In this document: positions 1 through 7,696 of the stretch, piece after piece
How the letters are laid out: the number at the start of each line of letters is the position of its first letter
Numbering within the stretch: the first letter of the stretch is position 1
Assembly: GCA_016208415.1 (NCBI GenBank)
Contig: JACQYB010000012.1
Span: 1-36,168, forward strand
Length of the DNA stretch: 36,168 bases
From: Betaproteobacteria bacterium
GTDB lineage: Bacteria > Pseudomonadota > Gammaproteobacteria > Burkholderiales > Rhodocyclaceae
Direction of reading: 5' to 3'
Notes under the pieces: model-generated
Database searches by the model: none
Seen by the model: only the letters and a program-made list of their open reading frames with translations
What the model was told of the DNA's origin: nothing
Position numbers and translations under genes: made by a program

Positions 1-150
1 GAGCACGACGAGCCCCACATCGCCCACGTCGCGCCGGGCGGGATGGAGGAGATCGTGTGGCGCTTCAACCGCGCCGGCCAATTCGACTACGCTTGCCTCG
101 TCGCCGGCCACTTCGAGGCCGGCATGGTGGGGGCGGTCACGGTGCGGTGA
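1..150 (+). pseudogene. Cupredoxin 3' fragment, copy A (cut by window edge)
   Basis: The reading frame from the first base encodes the last 49 residues of a plastocyanin/azurin-like blue copper protein. It holds the C-x4-H-x4-M copper ligand loop (CLVAGHFEAGM) and ends at TGA 148-150. The 5' part lies outside the window, so this copy could be the end of an intact gene. The same 3' end recurs at 9330, 11770 and 12902, always without a recognisable N-terminal half, which makes a relic more likely here too. Family assignment rests on the ligand loop and the preceding GG-x-x-E-I-V-W-R-F-N strand. Confidence 0.7.
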
Positions 151-386
151 GCGGGCCGGCGTTGTTGCAGTCGCTGGCGCGGTAGTCCCCTCTTCTTCAT
201 TCTTCCGGCTTCGAACGTGGGCAGCGCCGGCTACGTGACGCGTCTCACCGCGGCGCCGCCGGGGCAGAACCAGGACGGGGCGCAGTGAGACCGCCCGCGC
301 CCGCCCCGCACCGTCAGACCACGGTGGGGCCGATGGAAAAAGTCCACCTGTTCGCGACTCATGCCGCCCGCTCCTCGCGGATCACC
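151..386. repeat. Downstream flank of the cupredoxin tail, repeat copy A
   Basis: About 235 bp after the cupredoxin stop are repeated nearly base for base at 11809-12043, and the first 100 bp again at 9480-9578. Copies A and C differ by scattered substitutions and about one net base of length. Copy A diverges from copy C at 387, inside what is the brnA gene in copy C. The stretch carries no obvious gene. Its value is as a marker of segmental duplication or recombination on the left side of the hsd operon. Confidence 0.85.
359..386 (-). pseudogene. Relic of brnA 3' end
   Basis: Read on the - strand, these bases are the last nine codons of the BrnA antitoxin, ending in the residues IREERAA and a stop. 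They match the 3' end of the intact brnA at 12016. The rest of brnA is absent, and the sequence switches to the hsdR leader. This indicates that a BrnTA cassette once lay here, or that this flank was copied from the 12-kb copy. Confidence 0.7.
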
Positions 387-506
387 AATCCGTTCAATGC
401 AGGAGAGCATCCGCCGCGACGCTGACGCGACGATGAACTTCGAACTCAATCCGGTCGACGAAATTCCGCGCACTGTGTCCGGCAAGCACCGATTTGTGAT
501 CGGCCT
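387..506. other. Leader upstream of hsdR, no gene recognised
   Basis: About 120 bp between the truncated brnA relic and hsdR. A short + frame from ATG 433 runs into the hsdR region without recognisable domains; it could be the start of a deleted gene. A -10-like TACGAT lies at 524-529, inside the annotated 5' end of hsdR. This fits translation starting downstream of that point. Confidence 0.35.
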
Positions 507-3290
507 TTGGGCAATGGCCGTGCTACGATTGCCACCGTCATTTATCGCGATCTGGGCACGATCTTGGCGCCGCAACCAGAACAACAAGCACGGGAGGAAA
601 TCGATCGACTGCTCGGCGCTGCCGGGTGGGCGGTTTGCGACCTCGCCCAGGCCAACATTCATGCTGCGCGTGGTGTTGCGCTACGCGAGTTCCCTCTCGA
701 ATCCGGCTTCGGCTTCGCCGACTACCTGCTCTACATCGACGGCAAGGCCGCCGGCGTCATCGAGGCCAAGAAGGCCGGTGCAACGCTGACCGGCGTCGAA
801 AGTCAGTCGTCGCGGTACGCCGCCGGATTGCCTGCCAGCCTGCCGGCCTGGCGCCGGCCGCTGCCTTTCCTCTACGAATCCACCGGCGTCGAGACCCACT
901 TCACCAACGGCCTCGACCCCGAGCCGCGCGCCCGGCCCACGTTCGCCTTTCACCGTCCCGAACTGCTGGCCGACTGGCTGCGCTACGACCTGTCCGCGTC
1001 TCCGGGTGGCGTCGCGGAACCGTCGTCCACCTTCCTTGGCCGCGTCCGCAATTTGCCGCCGCTGATCGAAGACGGCCTCTGGCCGGCGCAGATCACCGCC
1101 GTCCGCAACCTCGAAGCCAGCCTCGCCGCCAACAAGCCGCGCGCGCTGATCCAGATGGCCACCGGCAGCGGCAAGACTTTCACCGCCATCAGCTTCATCT
1201 ACCGCCTGATCAAGTTCGCCGGCGCGCGGCGCGTGCTGTTCCTGGTCGATCGCGGCAACCTCGGCCGCCAGACCAAGAAGGAATTCGACCAGTACGTCTC
1301 GCCCTACAACAACTTCAAGTTCGGCGAGGAATACATCGTCCAGCATCTGTCCAGCAACACCCTGGACAAGAGCGCCCGCGTCGTCATCTGCACCATCCAG
1401 CGCATGTACTCCATGCTGCGCGGCCGCGATCTGCCCGAGGAGGACGACGAGCAATCGACCGAAGGCAGCGAGAGCCTCTTCAAGGACGCGCCGCCCATCG
1501 AGTACAACCCGGCCATTCCCATCGAGAGCTTCGACATCATCGTCACCGACGAAGCCCATCGCTCCATCTACAAGCTCTGGCGTCAGGTGCTGGAGTACTT
1601 CGACGCCCACCTGATCGGCCTCACCGCCACGCCCAACAAGCAGACCTTCGGCTTCTTCAACCAGAACCTGGTCATGGAATACGGCCACGAGCAGGCCGTG
1701 GCCGACGGCGTGAACGTCAATTACGACGTCTATCGCATCCGCACCGAAGTCACCGAGGCCGGCAGCAAGGTCGAAGCCGGCTACTGGGTGCAGATGCTGG
1801 ACCGCGACACGCGCAGGAAGAGCGACTGGCAGCTCGACGAGGATTTCGACTACGACCCCGCCGAACTCGACCGCAGCGTGCAGACGCCCGACCAGATCCG
1901 CACCGTCGTGCGCACCTTCCGCGACCGCTGGCAGGCCGAGATGTTTCCCCAGCGCACGGAACTGCCCAAGACCCTCGTCTTCGCCAAGGACGACAACCAC
2001 GCCGAAGCCATCGTCCAGATCATCCGCGAGGAATTCGGCCGCGGCAACGAGTTCGCCCAGAAGATCACCTACCGCAGCACCGGCGATACGCCGGAGAACC
2101 TGCTCCGCGCCTTCCGCAGCAGCTACTACCCGCGCGTCGCCGTCACCGTGGACATGGTCGCCACCGGCACCGACATCAAGCCCGTCGAGATCGTCGTCTT
2201 CCTGCGCTCGGTGAAGAGCCGCAGCTTCTTCGAGCAGATGAAGGGCCGCGGCGTGCGCATCATCGAGCGCGCCGACCTGCTCGCCGTGAATCCCGGCGAG
2301 CACGTCGTCAAGGACCACTTCGTCATCGTCGATGCCGTCGGCGTTTGCGAGCGCGACAAGACCGACAGCCGGCCCATGGACCAGAAGAAGGCCGTGCCCT
2401 TCGACAAGCTCCTGCAAGCCGTGGCGCTCGGCAACACCGAGCCCGAAGTGCTCTCCAGCGTGGCCGCGCGCCTCGCCCGCCTGGAGCGCGACATCACCGA
2501 CACCGACAAGGCCAAGGTCGTCGCAGCCAGCGGCGGCCACGACCTCAAGAGCCTCGCCCGCGGCATCGTCAGTGCCCTGCGTGCCGAGACACCCGATGCC
2601 GGCGCCGTTCAGCAAGCCGTGAAACCGCTCGCCGATCCCGCCCTGCGCAACCTGCTGTTGCAATTGCGCCAGAAGGCCGACCAGATCATCGACATCGTCA
2701 CCCAGGACACGCTCATCGAAGCCGGCTTCAGCGCCGCCGCCACCGAGCGCGCCAGGAGCCTGGTGCAAACCTTCGAAGCCTTCATCGCCCAGCACAAGGA
2801 CGAAATCACCGCCTTGCAAATCCTCTACAACCGCCCGGTGAAAGCACCGCTCCGCTTCGAGGACATCAAGGCCCTGGCCGACACCCTGCACGCCCCGCCG
2901 CACCTGCTCGACGAATCCACGCTCTGGCAGGCCTACGCCGCGCTCGACAAGAGCAAGGTGAAAGGAACAAGCGCGCGGCGTATCCTCACCGACCTCGTCA
3001 GCCTCGTGCGCTTCGCCATGCACCAGGAAAACGAACTCGTGCCCTACCCCGAGCGCGTCGCCAGCAACTTCAAAGCCTGGCTCGCGCAGCAGGGCGGCCA
3101 CTTCACCCCCGAACAACAACACTGGCTAGAAATGATCCGCGACCACATCGCCGCCAACCTAGGCATCAACCTCGACGACTTCGAATACGCCCCCTTCAAC
3201 AAAGAAGGCGGCCTCGGCCGCGTGCATCAGCTTTTCGGCGAGGAACTGCCGAAGGTGATTGAGGTGTTGAATCGGGAGTTGGTGGCGTGA
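507..3290 (+). CDS. hsdR: Type I restriction endonuclease subunit R
   Basis: HsdR is the motor and nuclease subunit of a type I restriction complex; it translocates DNA with ATP and cuts it away from the recognition site. The N-terminal nuclease core shows D72 and the E86-x-K88 pair of the PD-(D/E)xK fold. The SF2 helicase follows with Walker A ATGSGKT at residues 218-224 and DEAH at 348-351. Later helicase motifs include VATGTDIKP and a GRG-containing motif VI, then an alpha-helical C-terminal part. At about 927 residues it is full length for the shorter HsdR type. The 5' end is uncertain: 507 is a TTG, and a second TTG at 564 would start just before the usual EQQAREEID helix. The stop overlaps hsdS by 4 bases (GTGA), so the two are translationally coupled. 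A second copy of its last 49 codons lies at 9576. Confidence 0.93.
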   Translation: MGNGRATIATVIYRDLGTILAPQPEQQAREEIDRLLGAAGWAVCDLAQANIHAARGVALREFPLESGFGFADYLLYIDGKAAGVIEAKKAGATLTGVESQSSRYAAGLPASLPAWRRPLPFLYESTGVETHFTNGLDPEPRARPTFAFHRPELLADWLRYDLSASPGGVAEPSSTFLGRVRNLPPLIEDGLWPAQITAVRNLEASLAANKPRALIQMATGSGKTFTAISFIYRLIKFAGARRVLFLVDRGNLGRQTKKEFDQYVSPYNNFKFGEEYIVQHLSSNTLDKSARVVICTIQRMYSMLRGRDLPEEDDEQSTEGSESLFKDAPPIEYNPAIPIESFDIIVTDEAHRSIYKLWRQVLEYFDAHLIGLTATPNKQTFGFFNQNLVMEYGHEQAVADGVNVNYDVYRIRTEVTEAGSKVEAGYWVQMLDRDTRRKSDWQLDEDFDYDPAELDRSVQTPDQIRTVVRTFRDRWQAEMFPQRTELPKTLVFAKDDNHAEAIVQIIREEFGRGNEFAQKITYRSTGDTPENLLRAFRSSYYPRVAVTVDMVATGTDIKPVEIVVFLRSVKSRSFFEQMKGRGVRIIERADLLAVNPGEHVVKDHFVIVDAVGVCERDKTDSRPMDQKKAVPFDKLLQAVALGNTEPEVLSSVAARLARLERDITDTDKAKVVAASGGHDLKSLARGIVSALRAETPDAGAVQQAVKPLADPALRNLLLQLRQKADQIIDIVTQDTLIEAGFSAAATERARSLVQTFEAFIAQHKDEITALQILYNRPVKAPLRFEDIKALADTLHAPPHLLDESTLWQAYAALDKSKVKGTSARRILTDLVSLVRFAMHQENELVPYPERVASNFKAWLAQQGGHFTPEQQHWLEMIRDHIAANLGINLDDFEYAPFNKEGGLGRVHQLFGEELPKVIEVLNRELVA

Positions 3291-4654
3291 CGAACGTAGT
3301 GCATCTCGGCCACGTTGCCGACGTTGTATCGGGCGTCGGGTTTCCGAAGGAGATGCAGGGCCGTGCGGAAGGGGAGGTGCCCGTATTCAAGGTTGGTGAC
3401 ATTTCCAACGCACTGAAGAGCGGCACCCGCCATCTCCGGCGGTCACCAAACCACCTTAGCAAGGAGGCGGCGAAGCACCTTTCGAAGAACCTCATGCCGG
3501 CTGGCACAACGGTCTTTGCCAAGATTGGTGAGGGCCTCAAGCTCAATCGGCGGGGAATCCTCGCGCAACCCTCGCTGGTTGACAACAACGTCATGGGTCT
3601 CATACCAAGAGCTGGCGTCGTGGCGCCCGATTACCTCTACTACTTCATGCAAACGGTAGACCTCGGTGAATTATCGCAAGCGACCGCGATTCCGTCTGTC
3701 AGAAAGTCAGATGTCGTTGAAATACGCATTCCACTCCGCGCCTTAGCCGAGCAAGAGACGGTCGTCGCCGAAATCGAAAAGCAATTCTCCCGCCTCGACG
3801 AAGCCGTCGCCGGCCTCAAGCGCGTCAAGGCCAACCTCAAGCGCTACAAGGCCGCCGTCTTAAAGTCAGCCGTGGCAGGACGCCTCGTCCCCACCGAAGC
3901 CGACCTCGCCCGTCGCGAAGGCCGCAACTATGAGACCGGCGCCCAACTCCTGCACCGCATCCTCGAAACCCGCCGCAGCCAGTGGCAAGGCAAGGGCAAG
4001 TACAAGGAACCCGCCGCGCCGAATACCACCGACCTGCCCGAGTTGCCGGAGGGGTGGGTGTGGGCATCATTGGATGCCCTTTCTTGGGACTCGGCATACG
4101 GAACTTCCGAGAAGTGCTCTTACGAAAATACTGGCGTCGCGGTGCTGCGAATTCCAAACGTGCAGCATGGGGCGCTTGATCTTGATGACCTCAAGTTCGC
4201 GTCGCCTGCGCTGGCAATTTCGGCGAGCGAGGCCGTTGCTGCCGGCGATATGCTGGTTATCCGGACGAACGGAAGTAAGTCACTTATTGGGCGAGCAGCG
4301 GTTGTCCTCGCGTCGACGACGAGGGTTCTTGCCTATGCGTCTTATCTCATCAGGTTCAGATTGATGAATTTGGAGTCTTTAGCGCACTGGGTTTCCGTCG
4401 TCTGGCAAGGGCCCCCAAGTCGCTCTTGGATTGAAGCACATGCCGCGACATCCGCTGGGCAGCACAACATCAGCATGACGACGCTTGCTACTGCTGCTGT
4501 TCCTCTGCCACCTCTCCCTGAACAACACCGTATCGTCGCCGAAGTCGACCGCCTGCTCTCCATCGCCCGAGAAGCCGAAGCCGAGGTGGATGCCAATCTC
4601 AAGCGGGCGCAGGGGTTGCGGCAATCTGTCCTTGCAAAGTCATTTACCGGATAA
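3287..4654 (+). CDS. hsdS: Type I restriction specificity subunit S
   Basis: HsdS gives sequence specificity to the methyltransferase and the full restriction complex. At 455 residues it shows the standard two-half layout. Target-recognition domain 1 covers roughly residues 1-145. A conserved helical spacer at about 145-205 holds an LAEQETVVAEIEKQFSRLDE-type motif. Domain 2 covers about 255-405. A C-terminal helix repeats the LPPLPEQHRIVAEVDRLL motif. The GTG start overlaps the hsdR stop. Base composition is lower in GC inside both recognition domains than in the flanking genes, as is common for exchanged HsdS domains. In the remnant operon at 10.3-10.7 kb the hsdS stop overlaps the hsdM start, but here hsdM is displaced by 3 kb of TA genes. 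Confidence 0.93.
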   Translation: MTNVVHLGHVADVVSGVGFPKEMQGRAEGEVPVFKVGDISNALKSGTRHLRRSPNHLSKEAAKHLSKNLMPAGTTVFAKIGEGLKLNRRGILAQPSLVDNNVMGLIPRAGVVAPDYLYYFMQTVDLGELSQATAIPSVRKSDVVEIRIPLRALAEQETVVAEIEKQFSRLDEAVAGLKRVKANLKRYKAAVLKSAVAGRLVPTEADLARREGRNYETGAQLLHRILETRRSQWQGKGKYKEPAAPNTTDLPELPEGWVWASLDALSWDSAYGTSEKCSYENTGVAVLRIPNVQHGALDLDDLKFASPALAISASEAVAAGDMLVIRTNGSKSLIGRAAVVLASTTRVLAYASYLIRFRLMNLESLAHWVSVVWQGPPSRSWIEAHAATSAGQHNISMTTLATAAVPLPPLPEQHRIVAEVDRLLSIAREAEAEVDANLKRAQGLRQSVLAKSFTG

Positions 4655-4685
4655 TTGCACCTGAAGCCCTCCGACACACCCGATC

Positions 4686-5873
4686 ATGCCCGCGCAGCAC
4701 ACCATTCCCGTCAATCCCGAACTCCTTTCCTGGGCTCGCCAGGAAAGTGGCTTTGAGCTTTTCCGGGTGGCGAAGCGGCTGAACGTCAAGCCGGAGAAGG
4801 TCGAAGCCTGGGAAACCGGCGAGAAGCAGCCGACGATGCGGCAGATCGAGAATCTCGCGCGTTTCTTCCATCGGCCGCTCAGCATTTTTTTCCTGCCACA
4901 GCCGCCGCAACTGACCCCTCTCGCCGCCGAGTATCGCCGTCTGCCCCATGTGATTCCTGGGCACGAATCGCCTGAGCTGAGGCTTGGCCTGAGGCAAATG
5001 CTGACGCGGCGGGACAACACGCTCAACCTGATGGGAGAGCTTGGCGAACCGGTCGCGGAATTTGTGCTCAGTGCGAGGCTCGACGAATCGCCGGTAGCGG
5101 TCGGCACTCGATTACGGGCTGCCACGGCTGTGCCCATGGACGAACAGCTTGCCTGGCCCAACGAGTGGCGTGCCTGGGCCGTATGGCGCGCCGCTGTCGA
5201 GAGCCTCGGCGTTCTGGTCTTCCAGTTCGGCAAGGTGGCGCTTTCGGAGGTGCGCGGTCTGGCGCTGTTGCGGACGCCGCTCCCGGTTGTCGGTATCAAC
5301 AGCAAGGAAATTCCCGAGGCCCGGTGCTTCACGGCCTTACACGAAATCGTACATCTGATGCTTGCCGCTGGGCATCAGGAAGAGTCGGCCCTCAAGGAGA
5401 TTCGATCCGGCGAGGAATGGGACGACGTCGAGCGGTTTGCCGAGATCGCCGCCAGTCATGCCCTGGTTCCGGAAGGTGCACTGAACAACGAGATCGCATC
5501 GCTCAAATTGTCGGAATGGGACATTTCGTCGACGCGCCGGCTGGCACGACGATTTCGCATCACGCCACTGGCGATGGCGACCCGACTGCGCGAGTCCGGC
5601 CACATGAACTGGGCGCAATATCAGGCTTGGCGCCAGGAATGGGATGAGTACGTCGCCAGCTTGCCCGAACGGGGTAAGGGTTTTGCCACGCCGGTATCGA
5701 AAGCCCTTGGACGCAACGGTCGCCCGTTCACGCAACTGGTGCTGGAAGCACTCTCGTCGAATCGGATCACGCCCGTGACTGCCGCCCGTTATCTCGATTT
5801 GAAGTTCGAGCATTTCGAAAAGCTGAAAGCCGCCATTCACGATGGAACGGCGGCAATGACAGGCGATGAGTGA
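4686..5873 (+). CDS. Xre-family regulator with ImmA/IrrE-type metallopeptidase domain
   Basis: 395 residues. Residues about 10-70 form an Xre-like helix-turn-helix (L-F-R-V-A-K-R-L-N-V through W-E-T-G-E-K-Q-P-T). The central part carries the zinc-peptidase signature HEIVH at 219-223, as in ImmA/IrrE (COG2856) proteins, which cleave or control repressors. The extended C-terminal part (about 310-395) is not assigned. It overlaps the next gene, DUF4411, by 8 bases, so the two form one operon. The pairing of an Xre-COG2856 protein with a PIN-like protein is a known predicted TA arrangement, with this gene as antitoxin and regulator. It starts 31 bp after hsdS, in the place where hsdM would be expected. 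ATG 4686 is followed directly by the folded N-terminus. Confidence 0.85.
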   Translation: MPAQHTIPVNPELLSWARQESGFELFRVAKRLNVKPEKVEAWETGEKQPTMRQIENLARFFHRPLSIFFLPQPPQLTPLAAEYRRLPHVIPGHESPELRLGLRQMLTRRDNTLNLMGELGEPVAEFVLSARLDESPVAVGTRLRAATAVPMDEQLAWPNEWRAWAVWRAAVESLGVLVFQFGKVALSEVRGLALLRTPLPVVGINSKEIPEARCFTALHEIVHLMLAAGHQEESALKEIRSGEEWDDVERFAEIAASHALVPEGALNNEIASLKLSEWDISSTRRLARRFRITPLAMATRLRESGHMNWAQYQAWRQEWDEYVASLPERGKGFATPVSKALGRNGRPFTQLVLEALSSNRITPVTAARYLDLKFEHFEKLKAAIHDGTAAMTGDE

Positions 5874-6360
5874 CGGCGCGCCGCAGCTGCTCTATTCGGT
5901 GGACTCCAGTTCGTTCATGGACTGGCAAGCGCGTTACTACCCGATTGACGTATTCGCCAGTATCGTCGGGCGTGCCGACGACCTGATCGCGGCCAACCGC
6001 CTCTTCGCACCAGCCTTGGTGAAGGAGGAACTATCGATTGTCGGTACGGGCGACCTGAATACGTGGGCCAAGGCGCGACCGAGGATTTTCGTTCCGACCG
6101 GCGATCTGCTGGTGGAGGCGCAAGCCATCCAGAACGCTTTTCCTGGCTTGCGCGATCCCAAGGCGGAATTCGAGGAAGCGGATGCCTATGTAATCGCGCT
6201 CGCCAAGATTCGTGGCGGTATCGTCATCACGCAGGAAACACCGGCAGCGGAGAAGCGCAACCCAAAGCGCAGCCACTTCATTCCCGATGTTTGCCGAGAA
6301 ATTGGCATTCCCTGTTTCAATCTGTTGGGGATGATGCGGCGCGAGAACTGGGTATTCTGA
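5866..6360 (+). CDS. DUF4411 family, PIN-like predicted toxin
   Basis: 164 residues resembling DUF4411, a PIN-like nuclease family. Acidic residues typical of the fold are visible: D13 in YSVDSSSF, an E-x-x-D-A-Y segment near residues 103-107, and a further Asp in HFIPDVC. PIN toxins cleave RNA in a metal-dependent way; that activity is inferred here. Its ATG lies inside the end of the ImmA-type gene (ATGAGTGA overlap), so expression is coupled to the probable antitoxin. It is followed by a 319-bp non-coding stretch. Confidence 0.75.
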   Translation: MSDGAPQLLYSVDSSSFMDWQARYYPIDVFASIVGRADDLIAANRLFAPALVKEELSIVGTGDLNTWAKARPRIFVPTGDLLVEAQAIQNAFPGLRDPKAEFEEADAYVIALAKIRGGIVITQETPAAEKRNPKRSHFIPDVCREIGIPCFNLLGMMRRENWVF

Positions 6361-6380
6361 CGACGTCGGGCGTAAGAAGG

Positions 6381-6450
6381 TCCGAACAAATGCACCTGGG
6401 CTTCGAACAAATACCTGTCAGGTCCGAACATTTCGGCTCCGAACATTGGA
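6381..6450. repeat. Four direct repeats of a YCGAACAWWT-type motif
   Basis: Motif starts are at 6381, 6402, 6423 and 6438: tCCGAACAAAT, tTCGAACAAAT, tCCGAACATTT and tCCGAACATTG. The first three are exactly 21 bp apart, two helical turns, so a protein would meet them on one face of the helix. An ACCTGTCAGGT palindrome lies between the second and third. The array sits between DUF4411 and the HEPN/MNT module, about 200 bp upstream of the latter's promoter. An operator array or a fossil of a mobile-element end are both possible. Confidence 0.5.
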
Positions 6451-6590
6451 ACGACAAATGGGCTTGTTTACGACGCAGGGCTTTGTCGTCAAGGCTGGGG
6501 CGCAGCGCCAACGGGCACGTCGAACGGAAGGACGGGCGAGGCCACGTTGCCGGAGTTGCGGGCGGCAGAGCTGTAAGCAGTGGCGGATGC

Positions 6591-6613
6591 GCCGTCCCGC
6601 CAGCGCCGACTTT
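6591..6613. repeat. 23-bp repeat preceding a TA promoter, copy 1
   Basis: These 23 bases (GCCGTCCCGCC through GCCGACTTT) recur exactly at 10689-10711. In each case the repeat lies just upstream of the promoter of a TA-like module with a nucleotidyltransferase (genes at 6680 and 10814). The sequence has no clear internal symmetry. It marks a shared left border of two otherwise unrelated cassettes. Confidence 0.7.
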
Positions 6614-6626
6614 TTGATTTCTTCGC

Positions 6627-6663
6627 TTGCCACGCGTTCTCAACATTGCTACATTTGAAGCAA
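6627..6663 (+). promoter_or_regulatory. Promoter and operator of the MNT/HEPN module
   Basis: A -35 TTGCCA (6627-6632) and a -10 TACATT (6650-6655) are separated by 17 bp. An inverted repeat TTGCT/AGCAA (6646-6650 and 6659-6663) straddles the -10. A wider TTCTCA/TGAGAA pair surrounds it at about 6637 and 6667. This is the expected place for autorepression by the winged-helix domain encoded next. Confidence 0.6.
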
Positions 6664-6679
6664 CCCTGAGAACACCGCA

Positions 6680-7285
6680 ATGACTTCCCTCGCCCATCAC
6701 TTGCTCGGCAGCACCCGTTCGGCGGTATTGGCCGAGCTGCTGCTGCATCCCGATACGTCCTTGCATGTGCGGGAATTGGCGCGCCTGACGGGAACGTCGC
6801 CCGGTTCCTTGCATCGCGAGTTGCGCTCCCTGACCGAACTCGGCTTGCTGCTGCGACAGGAAACGGGGCGTCAGGTGCATTACCGGGCGAATACCGCCTG
6901 CCCGGTATTCGAGGAACTGGCCGGTCTGCTGCGCAAGACAGTGGGCGTGGTTGATGTGCTGCGGGCGGCCTTGCTGCCTCTGGCCGGCGACATCGCCCTG
7001 GCCTTCGTCCATGGCTCGGTGGCCACTGGCAGCGCGAATGCCCGTAGCGACGTGGATGTGATGGTGCTGGGCCAGGCAGGCTTTGCGCCGGTGGTGCAGG
7101 CGCTGGCGCCGACTCAGGAAGGGCTGCGACGTGAGGTGAACGCGACGGTGATGAAACCTAAAGACTTTGCGCGCAAACGCGCCACAGGCGACGGCTTTGT
7201 GTCGAGCGTGATACGCGAGCCCAAGCTTTGGCTGGTGGGTGACGAAAATGACCTTGCAGAACTTGCTCAAGATCGGCCGGCTTAA
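6680..7285 (+). CDS. Winged-helix / MNT nucleotidyltransferase fusion (predicted antitoxin)
   Basis: 201 residues in two parts. Residues about 1-85 are an ArsR-like winged helix (SLHVRELARLTG, then SPGSLHRELRSLTELGLL). Residues about 100-195 are a minimal nucleotidyltransferase with the G-S-x-A-x-G motif at 112-117 (HGSVATGS) and the paired acids of SDVDV. In MntA/HepT systems the MNT protein neutralises the HEPN toxin by adding AMP to a tyrosine next to its active site. Here the same polypeptide also seems able to bind the operator, so it may be antitoxin and repressor in one. It overlaps the HEPN gene by 38 bases. Confidence 0.82.
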   Translation: MTSLAHHLLGSTRSAVLAELLLHPDTSLHVRELARLTGTSPGSLHRELRSLTELGLLLRQETGRQVHYRANTACPVFEELAGLLRKTVGVVDVLRAALLPLAGDIALAFVHGSVATGSANARSDVDVMVLGQAGFAPVVQALAPTQEGLRREVNATVMKPKDFARKRATGDGFVSSVIREPKLWLVGDENDLAELAQDRPA

Positions 7286-7688
7286 GCCGCATGCGCCAAC
7301 GGCACAGGATATCCAGCGCCTGCTGGCGGCGTCGGAGCGCAACCTTGCGGATGCACGAGCCGAAGTCATCAGCGACGAAACGCGCTTCGATGCGGCCTAC
7401 AAGGCCATCATGCAACTGGCGCTGATCGCGATGATGGCGAGCGGTTTTCGGCCATCGACCAATGAGCCCGGACATCACCAGACCATGATCCAGTCCTTGC
7501 CGCTGACGCTGGGTTTGCCCAACACGACATGGGTGGTGCTGGATGCCCTGCGGCGCAAACGCAACGTCAATGACTATCAAGGCGATCCGATCGAGCCCGA
7601 GGCGGTGGCCGAGTGCATTGCACAGGCGGCTGCACTACTCGCGACGACACGCCGCTGGCTTGCGGAACAACATCCGGAGTATCTGTAG
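7248..7688 (+). CDS. HEPN-like protein (predicted RNase toxin partner)
   Basis: 146 residues from ATG 7248; a GTG at 7239 is an alternative. All-helical, with the helix-forming segment E-T-R-F-D-A-A-Y-K-A at about 43-52, as in HEPN proteins. Near the end R105-N-V-N-D-Y110 occupies the place of the usual R-x4-6-H motif, giving R-x4-Y instead. HEPN toxins are metal-independent RNases. The missing histidine means activity cannot be assumed, although Y110 is a candidate for AMPylation by the MNT partner. The gene overlaps its partner and ends 8 bp before hsdM. Confidence 0.75.
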   Translation: MTLQNLLKIGRLKPHAPTAQDIQRLLAASERNLADARAEVISDETRFDAAYKAIMQLALIAMMASGFRPSTNEPGHHQTMIQSLPLTLGLPNTTWVVLDALRRKRNVNDYQGDPIEPEAVAECIAQAAALLATTRRWLAEQHPEYL

Positions 7689-7696
7689 CGCACCCC

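Noticed and set aside
681-3122. 813-codon - strand frame over hsdR
   Set aside because: Low-complexity Gly/Val/Asp/Leu product antisense to a clear HsdR; no family features.
626-3262. 878-codon + frame overlapping hsdR
   Set aside because: Arg/Pro/His-rich frame-shifted shadow of hsdR with no helicase or nuclease motifs.
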